Positions 23,781 through 33,004 of a stretch of DNA of 64,000 nucleotides are shown one piece after another. The notes beneath the pieces are model-generated. The model searched no databases. It was given only the letters and a program-made list of their open reading frames with translations, and was not told where the DNA came from. The translations under genes were made by a program, and so were the position numbers. The number at the start of each line of letters is the position of its first letter. Positions within the stretch are counted from its first letter, which is position 1. Source of the DNA: Paenibacillus silvisoli. Lineage in GTDB: Bacteria; Bacillota; Bacilli; Paenibacillales; Paenibacillaceae. Location of the stretch: the NCBI RefSeq assembly GCF_030866765.1, contig NZ_CP133017.1, positions 3,082,001-3,146,000 on the forward strand, in the 5' to 3' direction.

Positions 23781-24953
23781 CGCTTGACCGGGGGCATCCA
23801 GCGAGTATTCATGGGAGCGATGGAACCAGAAGATGAAGGCGAATACGACAATACATACGAGCGCGACGATGAAGTTGTAAAAGAAGACGCTGCGCATGCC
23901 GAAGGCCTCGCTCGCGATGCCGCCTGCCAGGCTGCCGATAATGCGCGCGACGCCAAGCGAGAGCAAGCCGTTTAACGTTTGGCCGCTTGCTTTCAGCTCC
24001 ATCGGCACTTCCTTGTTGATGACATTCGCCATCGTGACGGAGAGTACGATAAAGATCAACCCGTGCAGCGCCTGCGTCGGAAGCATCCAAGCCGGATCGT
24101 GGATCGTGGAGAACAAATACCAACGCAGCGCGGCGGCCGCACCGGCACCCAGCAGGATATACGAGGGCTGTATTCGCTTAAAGATTCGTTTGGACAGCAG
24201 CAGGAACGGCACTTCGCTTAACGATGAGATCACCATCGACCAGCCCAGCCATGCGCTGTCGCCTCCCATTTCTTTGAAGTAGAGCGGGAAGAACGCGTAA
24301 TAGTAGCCGAGCGTAATCTGAAACACGAAGTTTGCGCTTAAATACAGCACCAGCTTGCGATTGCGGAACAGCACCCACATCGGCATTTTTCGGCTGTTAC
24401 GAGCCTGATGGCCCTCGATGACAGGGAAGCGCATCGCGAGCACGAAACAAACCGCCAGGATAACGGCAAAGATGCCGAACAGCATATCGATGCGCTTCTG
24501 CGCGATCAAGCCGAACACGATCGACATGACGGCGAAGCCGAACGTGCCGCCCATCCGGATGAGGCTGAAATTGCCGCTGCCGCGTTTATCCAGCGTCTCC
24601 AGCGTGATGGCGTCGCTCAGCGCATAAATGGGCGATTGGAAAAAGGTGAAAATGCAAATGATCACGAGCAGATAGACAAAATGTCCGGACAACGGATAGA
24701 GCAGCGCGGAAATGCCGGTACCGGCAATGAGCAGCAGCAGAATGCGGTTTTTCGTCCTCGCGCGGTCGCTGAACGTTCCCCACGCCGGCTGAGCTAGTAT
24801 CGCGATAAGCGGTCCAAGTCCGAGCAGCGTTCCGATCTGGGATGGAGTGAAGCCGACATGTTGGAAATAAAGCGGGATGAACGTGCCGTAGACGGCGTTT
24901 CCCATGTAAATGAACACGTAGAAGAACAGGAAATAGGCAAGATTGACTGGCAT
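23754..24953 (-). CDS. Major facilitator superfamily transporter
   Basis: A 399-residue carrier with twelve membrane helices. The first helix region MPVNLAYFLFFYVFIYMGNA and the loop after helix 2, WGTFSDRARTKNR, fit the MFS_1-like/LacY-type group that takes up sugars or nucleosides with protons. I start at the ATG at 24953, with GAAGGAAGG six bases upstream; the longer frame to 25031 adds a polar stretch that runs into the terminator region. It is convergent with the GNAT gene. Substrate unknown; the gene is separated from the sugar genes at the left of the window. Confidence 0.87.
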   Translation of the reverse strand: MPVNLAYFLFFYVFIYMGNAVYGTFIPLYFQHVGFTPSQIGTLLGLGPLIAILAQPAWGTFSDRARTKNRILLLLIAGTGISALLYPLSGHFVYLLVIICIFTFFQSPIYALSDAITLETLDKRGSGNFSLIRMGGTFGFAVMSIVFGLIAQKRIDMLFGIFAVILAVCFVLAMRFPVIEGHQARNSRKMPMWVLFRNRKLVLYLSANFVFQITLGYYYAFFPLYFKEMGGDSAWLGWSMVISSLSEVPFLLLSKRIFKRIQPSYILLGAGAAAALRWYLFSTIHDPAWMLPTQALHGLIFIVLSVTMANVINKEVPMELKASGQTLNGLLSLGVARIIGSLAGGIASEAFGMRSVFFYNFIVALVCIVVFAFIFWFHRSHEYSLDAPGQAKEAPASDS

Positions 24954-25034
24954 AGGGAACCTTCCTTCATCGGTAATCGCATTTGTACTAGTTCCATGCC
25001 GGTACGCCGATTCCTGCCTCGGATCCGACAAACG

Positions 25035-25060
25035 AAAAAGGCTGCCATGACGGCAGCCTT
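25035..25060 (-). terminator. Rho-independent terminator, minus strand
   Basis: AAGGCTGCC pairs with GGCAGCCTT and, read on the minus strand, is followed by TTTTCG; it ends the permease pair. Confidence 0.85.
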
Positions 25061-25070
25061 AAGCTTGGGC

Positions 25071-25991
25071 TTAAATATGAGAGTATTTGGAAAATTTCTG
25101 CTTATACAGCTTCTCCAATCCGATCGAGATCATGTGGAAGCCGAGAATAAAGATAATGTAGGCTGCCAGCGGAATAACCAAGATCCACTGATAAATAAAC
25201 AAGTTGTTTCGCGCTTGTCCGATCAGTCCGCTCCATTCGTTCGTGCGGCTGACATATTCGACGGGATCGAAGTACATCGTCGTGCCGCCGACGAAAATAT
25301 TGAATATCGCCAGCTGGCCGAACAAGCCAAGGATGAGGACGATTTCCTGCACGAATAGGATGAGGAAGCTCTCCTTCAGATGCGGAAACAGATGCGTCCG
25401 GATGATCGTCCAATGACCGGCTCCGATCGACTTGGCCGAGAGGATGAACTGCTTCTCCCGAATGACTAACGTTTTTTCTTTGACGGTCGATGCTACGGAC
25501 GGGATGCCTACGAGCGCTAACACGACAGAAAGAATAAGCGCCATCGTCAACGGGGAAGCCGACGGATTCATCGTTACGCCGATCATGATCATCCATACAA
25601 TAATAAAGATCGGAATGCCGTTCAGCACGTTCCAAATTGGAACTTTGCTGGTGCGACCCGGCTTGTCTTTGCTCAGATAACCGAGGAAGAGACCAATGAT
25701 CCCGCCTATGACGATGCGAACGAGCGCAACCGTTATGGAAGCGATAATCGTATATTTTGCGCCGGCAAGAAGCTTTGCCATCATATCGATGCCGTACTTA
25801 TCGGTTCCGAACGGATTGCTCGTATTCGGCGATAATGGCGGTACGATGAGCTCGCTCTCCCCGTTATCGTCGACATGGTAGGAGATCTCGATTTGCTCGG
25901 TTACATCATGGGGAGCAAAGTACTGGCCGAAGAACGAAGCGCCGAGCATGACAATCGTAACGATCAGCCCGGCAAGCAATGTTTTATTCAT
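25071..25991 (-). CDS. ABC transporter permease, OppC/DppC-like
   Basis: A 306-residue membrane protein with six helices and an outside segment after the first that contains FGTDKYGIDMMAKLLAGAKY, the typical OppC/DppC signature. The cytoplasmic coupling loop (binding-protein-dependent transport motif) is in the region IREKQFILSAKSIGAGHWTI. Its ATG overlaps the stop of the upstream permease by four bases, so translation is coupled. The pair should form the channel of a peptide- or nickel-type importer, but no ATPase or solute-binding protein gene lies in the window on either side. Confidence 0.88.
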   Translation of the reverse strand: MNKTLLAGLIVTIVMLGASFFGQYFAPHDVTEQIEISYHVDDNGESELIVPPLSPNTSNPFGTDKYGIDMMAKLLAGAKYTIIASITVALVRIVIGGIIGLFLGYLSKDKPGRTSKVPIWNVLNGIPIFIIVWMIMIGVTMNPSASPLTMALILSVVLALVGIPSVASTVKEKTLVIREKQFILSAKSIGAGHWTIIRTHLFPHLKESFLILFVQEIVLILGLFGQLAIFNIFVGGTTMYFDPVEYVSRTNEWSGLIGQARNNLFIYQWILVIPLAAYIIFILGFHMISIGLEKLYKQKFSKYSHI

Positions 25992-26875
25992 CGCGCGAAC
26001 ACCTTCCCCCAGCCGTAGACTAACAATTTCAATACCGCAAAGATAAGGGCGTAAAGAAGAAGCAGGGCGAATATCCCGTTCACGACTAAGTTGTATTGAT
26101 AGCCTTCCTGCGTGAATGCATTGGAGAAGACCAGCATCGTGATCCCGCTTAAGTTATACAAATATTCGAAAATAAACAGGTTGCCGAACAGAATGGCCAT
26201 GAATTTATGGAGGTCCGCTTTGACGTACGGAAGCACATTCGGCAGGGCATGATAGAAAATAATATAACGTTTGCCTAGACCGCGGGCTTTCGCAAAGCTG
26301 ATATAATCCTCGGTCAGCGTCAGGTTCATATGAAGCGAGACGTTCCGGATCATGTAGATCGCCGGAATGATGATCGTCGATATGAGCGGAAGCGCAACCG
26401 CCGGCTCGTCGGTCGAGAAGCTCGCCACTTGGAAGACGACCAGTCCGGTCTCCGAAGCGATGAATACGATAAGAAACTGCAGCAGCATGACGATAACGAA
26501 ATCCGGGAGCACGCTCGTCAGCTCCAGCAGCCGTTTCATCCATTGCGCGCGCGTAACGGAGAAATAAATGCCGAGCAGTATCCCGATCGTCATCCCGATC
26601 GCGGCGCCGATGATCATATACGTAAACGTTACCGAGAAACTCCGGCCGATTTCGATCCAGAACGATAACTCCGTACCGCCGGATATGAAGCTGAAGGTCT
26701 GGCCGCCTTCGAATCCTTTGAAATAATCGCTAATGCTTGAAAGGCCTTGCGACCAGTGGAATTGAAGCGCACCGTTCATACGATCAGGCTGCAGGACGAC
26801 GGGAAACATCGCAAAAACAAGGACGAACAGCAGAATGCCAACGATAATGGAGGTGAACTGTGCTACTTTGGTCAT
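25988..26875 (-). CDS. ABC transporter permease, OppB/DppB-like
   Basis: About 295 residues with six membrane helices. The order OppB-like then OppC-like, with an ATGA overlap, is that of peptide importers. SFAKARGLGKRYIIFYHALPN is the coupling helix that contacts the ATPase. I start at the ATG at 26875 because AAAGGA lies upstream; an ATG at 26911 has no binding site. The first extracellular loop is longer than usual and reads WSQGLSSISDYFKGFEGGQT. The partner ATPases and binding protein are not encoded nearby, so the substrate is open. Confidence 0.87.
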   Translation of the reverse strand: MTKVAQFTSIIVGILLFVLVFAMFPVVLQPDRMNGALQFHWSQGLSSISDYFKGFEGGQTFSFISGGTELSFWIEIGRSFSVTFTYMIIGAAIGMTIGILLGIYFSVTRAQWMKRLLELTSVLPDFVIVMLLQFLIVFIASETGLVVFQVASFSTDEPAVALPLISTIIIPAIYMIRNVSLHMNLTLTEDYISFAKARGLGKRYIIFYHALPNVLPYVKADLHKFMAILFGNLFIFEYLYNLSGITMLVFSNAFTQEGYQYNLVVNGIFALLLLYALIFAVLKLLVYGWGKVFAR

Positions 26876-27070
26876 GCTTTTCCGATTCCTTTCTATCCGA
26901 TTCGACATCATATTCTATCAAGTATATGGATTTGTTTAATTATTTCAAGACTTGACGGGGCATTCATAGAGTAGAAGCGTTAAACTATGGTAAAATGACT
27001 ACAGCTTGGTATAGACCGCATCAGTAACGTTCAATCTAATGTCAAATCGAAAAAGGGCGATGGAGATATG

Positions 27071-28546
27071 ATGTCAGAGAATCAATCGACGATGGAAGCG
27101 GGATGGAACCTAGACAATAGTTACGCCCGTCTGCCGGAAACTTTTTATACGTTGCAAAATCCAGCGGCTTCGCGGGCACCGAAGCTGGTCGTACTCAATG
27201 AGAAGCTTGCGGCCGAGCTTGGTCTGCGGGCCGAAGCGCTTCGAGGCGAGGAAGGCATCGCCGTATTCGCCGGCAACCGGGTTCCCGATGGCGCGACGCC
27301 GCTTGCCCAAGCTTATGCCGGACATCAATTCGGACATTTCAATATGCTGGGGGACGGCCGGGCGCTATTGATCAGCGAACAGATTACGCCGCAAGGCGAT
27401 CGGTTCGACATTCAGTTGAAAGGCTCCGGCGTCACGCCGTATTCAAGGCGCGGCGATGGGCGGGCAGCGGTGGGACCGATGCTGCGCGAATACATTATAA
27501 GTGAAGCGATGTCCGCGTTAGGCATCCCTACGACGCGAAGCTTAGCCGTTGTGACGACCGGCACGGAAATTATCCGCGATACGGTGCAGCCTGGAGCGAT
27601 TTTGACACGGGTGGCGGCGAGCCACATCAGGGTCGGCACGTTCCAGTACGCCGCGAATTGGGGCAGTCTGGAGGAGCTTCGCGCGCTCGCTGATTATACG
27701 ATCGCGCGTCATTATCCGGAAGCTGCGGAGGATGAACGGCCGTATGTCCGTTTGCTTCAATCGGTCATTAGCAGGCAGGCGAAGCTTATTGCGAAATGGC
27801 AGCTGGTCGGTTTCATCCATGGCGTCATGAATACCGACAACATGGCGCTAAGCGGCGAAACGATCGATTACGGACCGTGCGCGTTCATGGATGCTTATGA
27901 TCCGGCGACGGTGTTCAGCTCCATCGACTCGCAGGGCCGTTATGCATACCGGAATCAACCGGGAATCGGGGCTTGGAATCTTGCGCGGTTCGCGGAAACG
28001 CTGCTGCCGCTGCTGCATGAAACGGAAGCCGAGGCGGTCAGCTTGGCGGAAGAGGCGATCGCCGGCTTCGCGGAGCAGTTCCATCATCATTGGCTGACGG
28101 GCATGAGGGGCAAGCTCGGGCTTTTCGGAGAAGAAGAAGCAGACGAAGCGCTATTCGACGACTTGCTGCGCTTGATGCATCATCATCAAGCCGATTTTAC
28201 GAATACGTTTCGCGCGCTTACGCTCGGGAAGCCGGAGGATACGGCGATGTTCGGCTCTACCGGTTTTACGGATTGGCAGGAGCGCTGGCAGGCCAGACGT
28301 GGCAGACAGCAGGAGTCGCTTGAAGCGTCTCATCTATTAATGAAGAGCAGCAACCCTGCGATTATTCCGCGCAATCACCGCGTTGAGGCCGCGCTTGAAG
28401 CGGCCGCGTCCCAGCAGGATTATAGCGTCACGGAGAAGCTCGTTGCGGTGCTTTCGAATCCGTTCGCTTACACGCCTGAGCAAGAGGAATATACGGATCT
28501 GCCCGAGCCGTCGTCTTGTCGGTATCGGACCTATTGCGGGACGTAA
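27071..28546 (+). CDS. selO: SelO/YdiU family protein adenylyltransferase (AMPylase)
   Basis: The protein of about 490 residues is a full-length SelO pseudokinase, which transfers AMP from ATP to Ser, Thr or Tyr of target proteins under redox stress. Family motifs are visible: [20 protein letters not shown], then [20 protein letters not shown] (nucleotide binding) and [20 protein letters not shown] with YGP, which holds the metal-binding Asn and Asp. It ends YRTYCGT, the usual C-terminus with Cys in place of selenocysteine (codon TGC). GGAG lies five bases before the ATG at 27071. A fragment of another gene follows immediately after its stop, a probable deletion scar. Confidence 0.93.
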   Translation: MSENQSTMEAGWNLDNSYARLPETFYTLQNPAASRAPKLVVLNEKLAAELGLRAEALRGEEGIAVFAGNRVPDGATPLAQAYAGHQFGHFNMLGDGRALLISEQITPQGDRFDIQLKGSGVTPYSRRGDGRAAVGPMLREYIISEAMSALGIPTTRSLAVVTTGTEIIRDTVQPGAILTRVAASHIRVGTFQYAANWGSLEELRALADYTIARHYPEAAEDERPYVRLLQSVISRQAKLIAKWQLVGFIHGVMNTDNMALSGETIDYGPCAFMDAYDPATVFSSIDSQGRYAYRNQPGIGAWNLARFAETLLPLLHETEAEAVSLAEEAIAGFAEQFHHHWLTGMRGKLGLFGEEEADEALFDDLLRLMHHHQADFTNTFRALTLGKPEDTAMFGSTGFTDWQERWQARRGRQQESLEASHLLMKSSNPAIIPRNHRVEAALEAAASQQDYSVTEKLVAVLSNPFAYTPEQEEYTDLPEPSSCRYRTYCGT

Positions 28547-28547
28547 G

Positions 28548-28640
28548 GCGGAGGGCGAGGGCTTTATACGTATGACGGTTGCTTGCCCTCGGTCGGTGCT
28601 GGAGAAAGCGCTGACTCAAATCGAAGCCGCCGTGAAATAA
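28548..28640 (+). pseudogene. Remnant of a PatB/MalY-type aminotransferase (C-terminal tail only)
   Basis: Directly after the selO stop, one frame reads AEGEGFIRMTVACPRSVLEK and goes on to a stop at 28640. This matches the last 30 residues of MalY/PatB cystathionine beta-lyase-type PLP enzymes, whose tail normally reads GEGFxRLNxACPR. No start codon, no catalytic lysine region and no upstream coding sequence are present, and the frame merges into selO. The rest of the gene appears to have been lost by a deletion ending at the selO stop. Confidence 0.7.
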
Positions 28641-28673
28641 TAGTGCTTGAGAAAAGGAGGGTTATGCCAAACC

Positions 28674-29477
28674 ATGACCAATTCGAAAGCACAAGCCAGT
28701 CTGGACGGCAAAGTCGCGTTCATCACGGGTGCAGGCTCCGGAATCGGAAGAGCGGCGGCGCTGCGTCTGGCGGCGGAAGGCGCGCGGATCGCGGTCGTCG
28801 ATTTGAAGGAAGAGCGAGTATTGGACGTGAAGAGCCGAATCGAGGAGGCCGGGGGAGAGGCGATCGCGATTGAGGCCGATGTTTCAAAGCCGGAGGATGT
28901 CGAGCGTGCTGTCAAACAAGCCGCGGATAAATGGGACCGCCTCGATGTCGTGTTTGCCAATGCAGGCATTAACGGCACGCTAGCTCCGATCGAAACGATG
29001 AAGCCCGAGGATTGGAGCACGACGCTCGACATTAATTTGAAGGGGACGTTTCTGACCGTCAAATATGCGATCCCGCTGCTCAAGAAGAACGGCGGCAGCG
29101 TCATTATTACGAGCTCCGTCAACGGCAACCGCGTCTTCTCGAATATCGGCATGAGCGCATACAGCACGTCAAAGGCTGGACAAGTCGCGTTCATGCAGAT
29201 GGCGGCGCTTGAGCTGGCGCAATTCGGCATTCGCGTCAATGCCATTTGTCCGGGCGCGATCAAGACGAATATCGGTCAAAATACCCATCCGGTGCCCGAG
29301 CTGGAGGAGGTCCAAATTCCGGTCGAATATCCGGAAGGCGACCAGCCGTTGGAAGGCGGGCCGGGAAGAGCCGCCCAGGTCGGCTATCTCGTGCTGTTTC
29401 TTGCCTCGGACGCGTCGAAGCATATTACCGGTACGCCAATTTACATCGATGGAGCGGAGTCGCTGCTTCATGGATAG
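28674..29477 (+). CDS. Short-chain dehydrogenase/reductase (SDR)
   Basis: A classical SDR of 267 residues. The NAD(P) motif is TGAGSGIGRAAALRL near residue 19, the NAG motif is VVFANAGIN, and the catalytic tetrad is complete, with Ser in VIITSSVNGN and YSTSK supplying Tyr and Lys. Asp after the second strand (VVDLKEE) favours NAD over NADP. It oxidises or reduces an alcohol or ketone that cannot be named. AAAAGGAGG lies 13 bases before the ATG at 28674, slightly long; a TTG at 28647 is less likely because it precedes the binding site. A strong terminator follows. Confidence 0.92.
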   Translation: MTNSKAQASLDGKVAFITGAGSGIGRAAALRLAAEGARIAVVDLKEERVLDVKSRIEEAGGEAIAIEADVSKPEDVERAVKQAADKWDRLDVVFANAGINGTLAPIETMKPEDWSTTLDINLKGTFLTVKYAIPLLKKNGGSVIITSSVNGNRVFSNIGMSAYSTSKAGQVAFMQMAALELAQFGIRVNAICPGAIKTNIGQNTHPVPELEEVQIPVEYPEGDQPLEGGPGRAAQVGYLVLFLASDASKHITGTPIYIDGAESLLHG

Positions 29478-29489
29478 CCGAACGACGAG

Positions 29490-29520
29490 AGAGCCGCCGC
29501 GGGTGCGGCTCTATTTTTTT
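29490..29520 (+). terminator. Rho-independent terminator after SDR
   Basis: AGAGCCGC pairs with GCGGCTCT, then ATTTTTTT. Confidence 0.9.
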
Positions 29521-29582
29521 GCGTCGGAAGGAGAATGATGGAAGGCGTCGAATAGTTCAACCCTATAGGAGGCGATTTCAGC

Positions 29583-30293
29583 TTGAACACCAAAGAGCGT
29601 TATCTATTCGATTTGCAAGGCTATTTAGTCATTGAGAACGTCCTGTCCCCCGAGGTGCTTGAGCGGATGAACCGCGCCGTTGACGAGCGCGCCGGCCAGC
29701 CGGGAGATTCCATCCTGCAGTGGGGCGAAGATTTCCGCACGCTGATCGACGACACGAAGCTGAACCCGTATTTGGATGAAATTCTCGGGCCAAGCTACCG
29801 GTTGGATCACGAGTATGCGATCATTCACCGGAAAGGCGCACCGAAGCTGGGACTGCACGGCGGCGGCATTCCTTACGATCCGGGTCAATATTATACGGTC
29901 CGCGGCGGCCGCGTGTACAGCGGACTTACAGTCGTATCTTATGCGTTGACCGATATCGGTCCTGACGACGGCGGCTTCTGCTGCATTCCGGGCAGCCATA
30001 AATCGAATTTCCCGACGCCGAAAGAGTTTCTCGATTATTCGGATATCGGTCCAACCGTGCATGTGCCGCAAAAAGCGGGAGACGTACTCATTTTCTCGGA
30101 AGCGCTCACACACGGCACGTTCCCTTGGCAGGCTGCGCATGAGCGCCGCTCGATGCTCTATAAATTCGCGCCCGCGATGATTTCCTGGGCGGAATATTCG
30201 CGCGAGCAAAGCTTGCTCGATCAGCTGACCGATGAGCAGAAGGAACGCATGCTGCCGCCGGCTTCGCTCGGATACCGCTATTTCGGCTATTAA
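29583..30293 (+). CDS. Phytanoyl-CoA dioxygenase (PhyH) family protein, copy 1
   Basis: A 236-residue member of the PhyH group of Fe(II)/2-oxoglutarate oxygenases. The double-stranded helix core is visible, with KLGLHGGGIPYDPGQ in the region of the first metal motif, DDGGFCCIPGSHKSNFPTP in the middle, and ALTHGTFPW carrying the last His. A clear HxD pair is harder to place than in copy 2, so activity is less certain. Translation starts at TTG (29583) with AGGAGG ten bases upstream. It has its own terminators on both sides. Substrate unknown; family members hydroxylate fatty acyl chains, ectoine, and various metabolites. Confidence 0.85.
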   Translation: MNTKERYLFDLQGYLVIENVLSPEVLERMNRAVDERAGQPGDSILQWGEDFRTLIDDTKLNPYLDEILGPSYRLDHEYAIIHRKGAPKLGLHGGGIPYDPGQYYTVRGGRVYSGLTVVSYALTDIGPDDGGFCCIPGSHKSNFPTPKEFLDYSDIGPTVHVPQKAGDVLIFSEALTHGTFPWQAAHERRSMLYKFAPAMISWAEYSREQSLLDQLTDEQKERMLPPASLGYRYFGY

Positions 30294-30311
30294 TCACATC
30301 TCAACACGAAG

Positions 30312-30346
30312 AACAGGCTGCCGCAAGACCGGCAACCTGTTTTTTT
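30312..30346 (+). terminator. Rho-independent terminator
   Basis: AACAGG and TGCCG pair with CGGCA and CCTGTT around CAAGAC, followed by seven T. Confidence 0.9.
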
Positions 30347-30378
30347 ATGTACAGCATTATAGAAAGAGGAGGATCGTA

Positions 30379-31083
30379 ATGTCGCCGATCACGAGGTTTG
30401 AACTTACGCAGGACATGGTGGAGCAATTTTACCGGGAAGGCTACTTCTATGCGCCGGGTTTCCTAACGGCTGAGGCCGTGGCTGCGATCAATAACGAGCA
30501 TGCCGAGTTTGCCAATCGGAAAGGAGACGGGACGTGGCAGAGCCAAAACATCATCGACATCGATAAAGCGAAGCCGAGCTTCCCGAATACGACTGATTTC
30601 CTGACAGATCCTGCGGTTGTTTCCATGCTGGAACAGCTGCTGGGCGACCGGGTTCGGATCTGGATGGGGATGTACGCAGTCGTTGAGCCGCATGGTAATG
30701 GGCTTGAATGGCATCAGGACAATCAGTATACGCACATTCTCGGCCATATGCTGAACGGCTTCATTGCGTTAGACGCTATTACGCAGGACAATGCCGGCTT
30801 GTGGCTTGCGCCAGGCTCGCACCGGTTGGGCAGGCAGCCCAACCTGAAACCGGAGGGCGGTCATAAACGCGCGGCCGAACCGGCGAACGGCATGCCTTGC
30901 GAGCCTATGGCGCCCGGCGATGCGGTATTCTTTCACCGCGAAACGCTGCATCACAGCAAGCAGAATCATACCGATAAACCGCGGCGCGCGTATGCGTTTC
31001 AAGTGGCTGCGGCGAGCTGCCGTTATGCGGCTACCGGCAAGCTGCTGGAGGACCGGATGCTGTTGTCCGGATACCGGAGCTAG
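30379..31083 (+). CDS. Phytanoyl-CoA dioxygenase (PhyH) family protein, copy 2
   Basis: A 234-residue Fe(II)/2-oxoglutarate-dependent oxygenase. The metal motif HxD is clear in GLEWHQDNQYTHILGHM, and the second His lies in FFHRETLHHSKQNHTDKPRR, where an Arg can bind 2-oxoglutarate; DNAGLWLAPGSHRLG is the typical central segment. The ATG at 30379 has AGAGGAGG seven bases upstream. It is only distantly similar to copy 1, so the two probably act on different compounds or steps. It stands alone after a terminator; the substrate is unknown. Confidence 0.9.
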   Translation: MSPITRFELTQDMVEQFYREGYFYAPGFLTAEAVAAINNEHAEFANRKGDGTWQSQNIIDIDKAKPSFPNTTDFLTDPAVVSMLEQLLGDRVRIWMGMYAVVEPHGNGLEWHQDNQYTHILGHMLNGFIALDAITQDNAGLWLAPGSHRLGRQPNLKPEGGHKRAAEPANGMPCEPMAPGDAVFFHRETLHHSKQNHTDKPRRAYAFQVAAASCRYAATGKLLEDRMLLSGYRS

Positions 31084-31096
31084 GAGCGGGCAGCCG

Positions 31097-31339
31097 CTAC
31101 ATCGTAACTAGCACCATCACGCCGATTACGATTGCAAGCAGGCTGCAGCAAAGGAAAACCGTTTTCGCGACCCACCAAGGCAGAAGCTGAAGGATGGCAG
31201 TCATGATCGTGGCGATGAGGCTTGGATTATTCGTTGAAAGATTCATGCGCTTGTGCGTGCTTTTCGAATATTTCATGATGACTGCATACGCACCGAACAT
31301 TCCAAAAATAATAATGCCAATGCCTAGTATGGCGACCAA
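31097..31339 (-). CDS. Small hypothetical membrane protein
   Basis: Eighty residues with two hydrophobic helices (about 3-22 and 49-79) joined by a basic, polar loop with KYSKSTHKRMN. The start seems to be a TTG at 31339, with only a weak binding site (GAGAG) upstream, so the exact start and even expression are uncertain. It converges with the PhyH gene. Its membrane pattern is unlikely for a chance frame. Confidence 0.5.
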   Translation of the reverse strand: MVAILGIGIIIFGMFGAYAVIMKYSKSTHKRMNLSTNNPSLIATIMTAILQLLPWWVAKTVFLCCSLLAIVIGVMVLVTM

Positions 31340-31402
31340 GTTCTCTCACGCTCCCCGGATTGATCTGTTTACTTTTTCCATTCGCCTGCAGTCCCATTCT
31401 GC

Positions 31403-31431
31403 TTTACCGATGCAAAGCTTTCTAGTACAAT
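31403..31431 (+). promoter_or_regulatory. Probable sigma-A promoter of the amino acid permease
   Basis: TTTACC and TACAAT are separated by 17 bases, 46 bp upstream of the permease ATG. Confidence 0.5.
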
Positions 31432-31476
31432 AGCCATCTGTGCATTTTTAAACAAAGATAAAAGGCGGATCACAAC

Positions 31477-32877
31477 ATGAGCTTATTTCGCAAAAAATCC
31501 ATTTCCTCCTTGTTGAGCGAACCGTCAGGCAAAGGCGGCGGGCTCAAAAAAGCACTAGGTGCGTTTGACTTGACGATGCTTGGCGTCGGTGCGGTCATTG
31601 GGACCGGCATCTTCGTTCTGACAGGCGTCGCGGCGGCCAAATATGCCGGCCCGGCGCTCGTCATTTCGTTCATCTTGGCCGGCTTGGCATGCGTGTTCAC
31701 GGCATTGTGCTACGCGGAGTTCGCGTCCAGCGTGCCGGTCTCGGGAAGTGCCTACACGTACAGCTACGCGGTGTTCGGCGAGTTTATCGCTTGGATTCTC
31801 GGCTGGGCGCTTATTCTGGAGTACGGACTTGCCAGCTCGGCGGTCGCCAGCGGCTGGTCCGGTTATTTGCAGGGGCTGCTGGACGGGTTTGGCATCAAGC
31901 TGCCGCAGGCGCTCTCAGGCGCGTTCAACCCCGGCGATGGCACGTACGTCGATTTGCCTGCCATGCTCATCATTTTCCTCATCACGCTTGTGTTGACTAG
32001 AGGCGTTAAGGAATCGGCGCGAATGAACATGGTCATGGTTATCATCAAAGTAGCGGTCGTGCTCTTGTTCATCGGCGTCGGCGTCTGGTATGTCAAACCG
32101 GAAAATTGGACGCCGTTCATGCCGTTCGGGTTTGATGGCGTCGCGGCTGGAGCGGCTACGATCTTCTTCGCTTACATCGGCTTCGATGCGGTATCGACCG
32201 CCGCGGAAGAAGTGAAACAGCCGCAGCGCGACATGCCGATCGGCATCATCGCGTCGCTGCTTATCTGCACGGCACTCTATATCATCGTTTCCCTGATTCT
32301 CACCGGCATCGTGCCGTACAAGGAGCTCGACGTCAGCAATCCGGTTTCGTTCGCGCTTGACTATATCGGTCAAGATTGGGTTGCCGGCTTTATTTCGGTC
32401 GGGGCGATAACGGGGATTACGACGGTGCTGCTTGTCCTGCTGTTCGGACAGACGAGGCTGTTCTTCGCGATGAGCCGCGACGGCTTGCTGCCGAAGGCGC
32501 TGTCGACCGTCAACGAGAAGCGGCAGACGCCGATGGTCGGCAGCTGGGTGACGGCCGTACTCGGCGGCACCTTCGCAGGCTTCGTTCCGCTGCATCGGCT
32601 TGCAGAGCTGACGAATATCGGCACGTTGTTCGCGTTTCTCGTCGTGTCGCTCGGCGTCATCGTGCTGCGGAAGACGCAGCCGGACTTGAAGCGCGGCTTC
32701 CGCGTGCCGCTTGTCCCGCTCATCCCGATTCTCGGGGCAATCTCATGCGCGTATCTGATGCTGCAGCTGAAAGCTTTTACATGGGTCTGCTTCGGCATTT
32801 GGCTGTCGATCGGGCTTATCATCTACTTCGCATATGGGTATAGGCACAGCGAGCTCAGACGCAGTCGGGCCAATTAA
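31477..32877 (+). CDS. APC-family amino acid permease, YfnA/CAT-like
   Basis: A 466-residue twelve-helix transporter. The start, LKKALGAFDLTMLGVGAVIG followed by TGIFVLTGVAAAKYAGPA, is the substrate-binding first helix of the cationic amino acid transporter group (YfnA, GkApcT), and IFFAYIGFDAVSTAAEE is the conserved helix 6 region. These proteins import amino acids with protons; YfnA-like carriers take small neutral or branched amino acids. It is followed by an imperfect terminator and the tag gene. No riboswitch is seen in its short leader. Confidence 0.9.
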   Translation: MSLFRKKSISSLLSEPSGKGGGLKKALGAFDLTMLGVGAVIGTGIFVLTGVAAAKYAGPALVISFILAGLACVFTALCYAEFASSVPVSGSAYTYSYAVFGEFIAWILGWALILEYGLASSAVASGWSGYLQGLLDGFGIKLPQALSGAFNPGDGTYVDLPAMLIIFLITLVLTRGVKESARMNMVMVIIKVAVVLLFIGVGVWYVKPENWTPFMPFGFDGVAAGAATIFFAYIGFDAVSTAAEEVKQPQRDMPIGIIASLLICTALYIIVSLILTGIVPYKELDVSNPVSFALDYIGQDWVAGFISVGAITGITTVLLVLLFGQTRLFFAMSRDGLLPKALSTVNEKRQTPMVGSWVTAVLGGTFAGFVPLHRLAELTNIGTLFAFLVVSLGVIVLRKTQPDLKRGFRVPLVPLIPILGAISCAYLMLQLKAFTWVCFGIWLSIGLIIYFAYGYRHSELRRSRAN

Positions 32878-32880
32878 GGA

Positions 32881-32920
32881 AAGGCAATCTCGGATTCGTC
32901 CGGGGTTGCTTTTTGTTTTT
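32881..32920 (+). terminator. Probable rho-independent terminator
   Basis: AGGCAATCTCGG pairs with CCGGGGTTGCTT using several G-T pairs, followed by TTTTGTTTTT. Confidence 0.6.
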
Positions 32921-33004
32921 GAGGACAAGCTGTTATTTTCGCATCGCGCATGGTATGCTTACTTCTCATTGATTGGAAGATCATGCTTTCTGGGAGGGAA
33001 CGGC

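Noticed and set aside
28530-28546. Selenocysteine at the C-terminus of SelO
   Set aside because: The codon is TGC and the stop is TAA, so this is the Cys form with a normal end.
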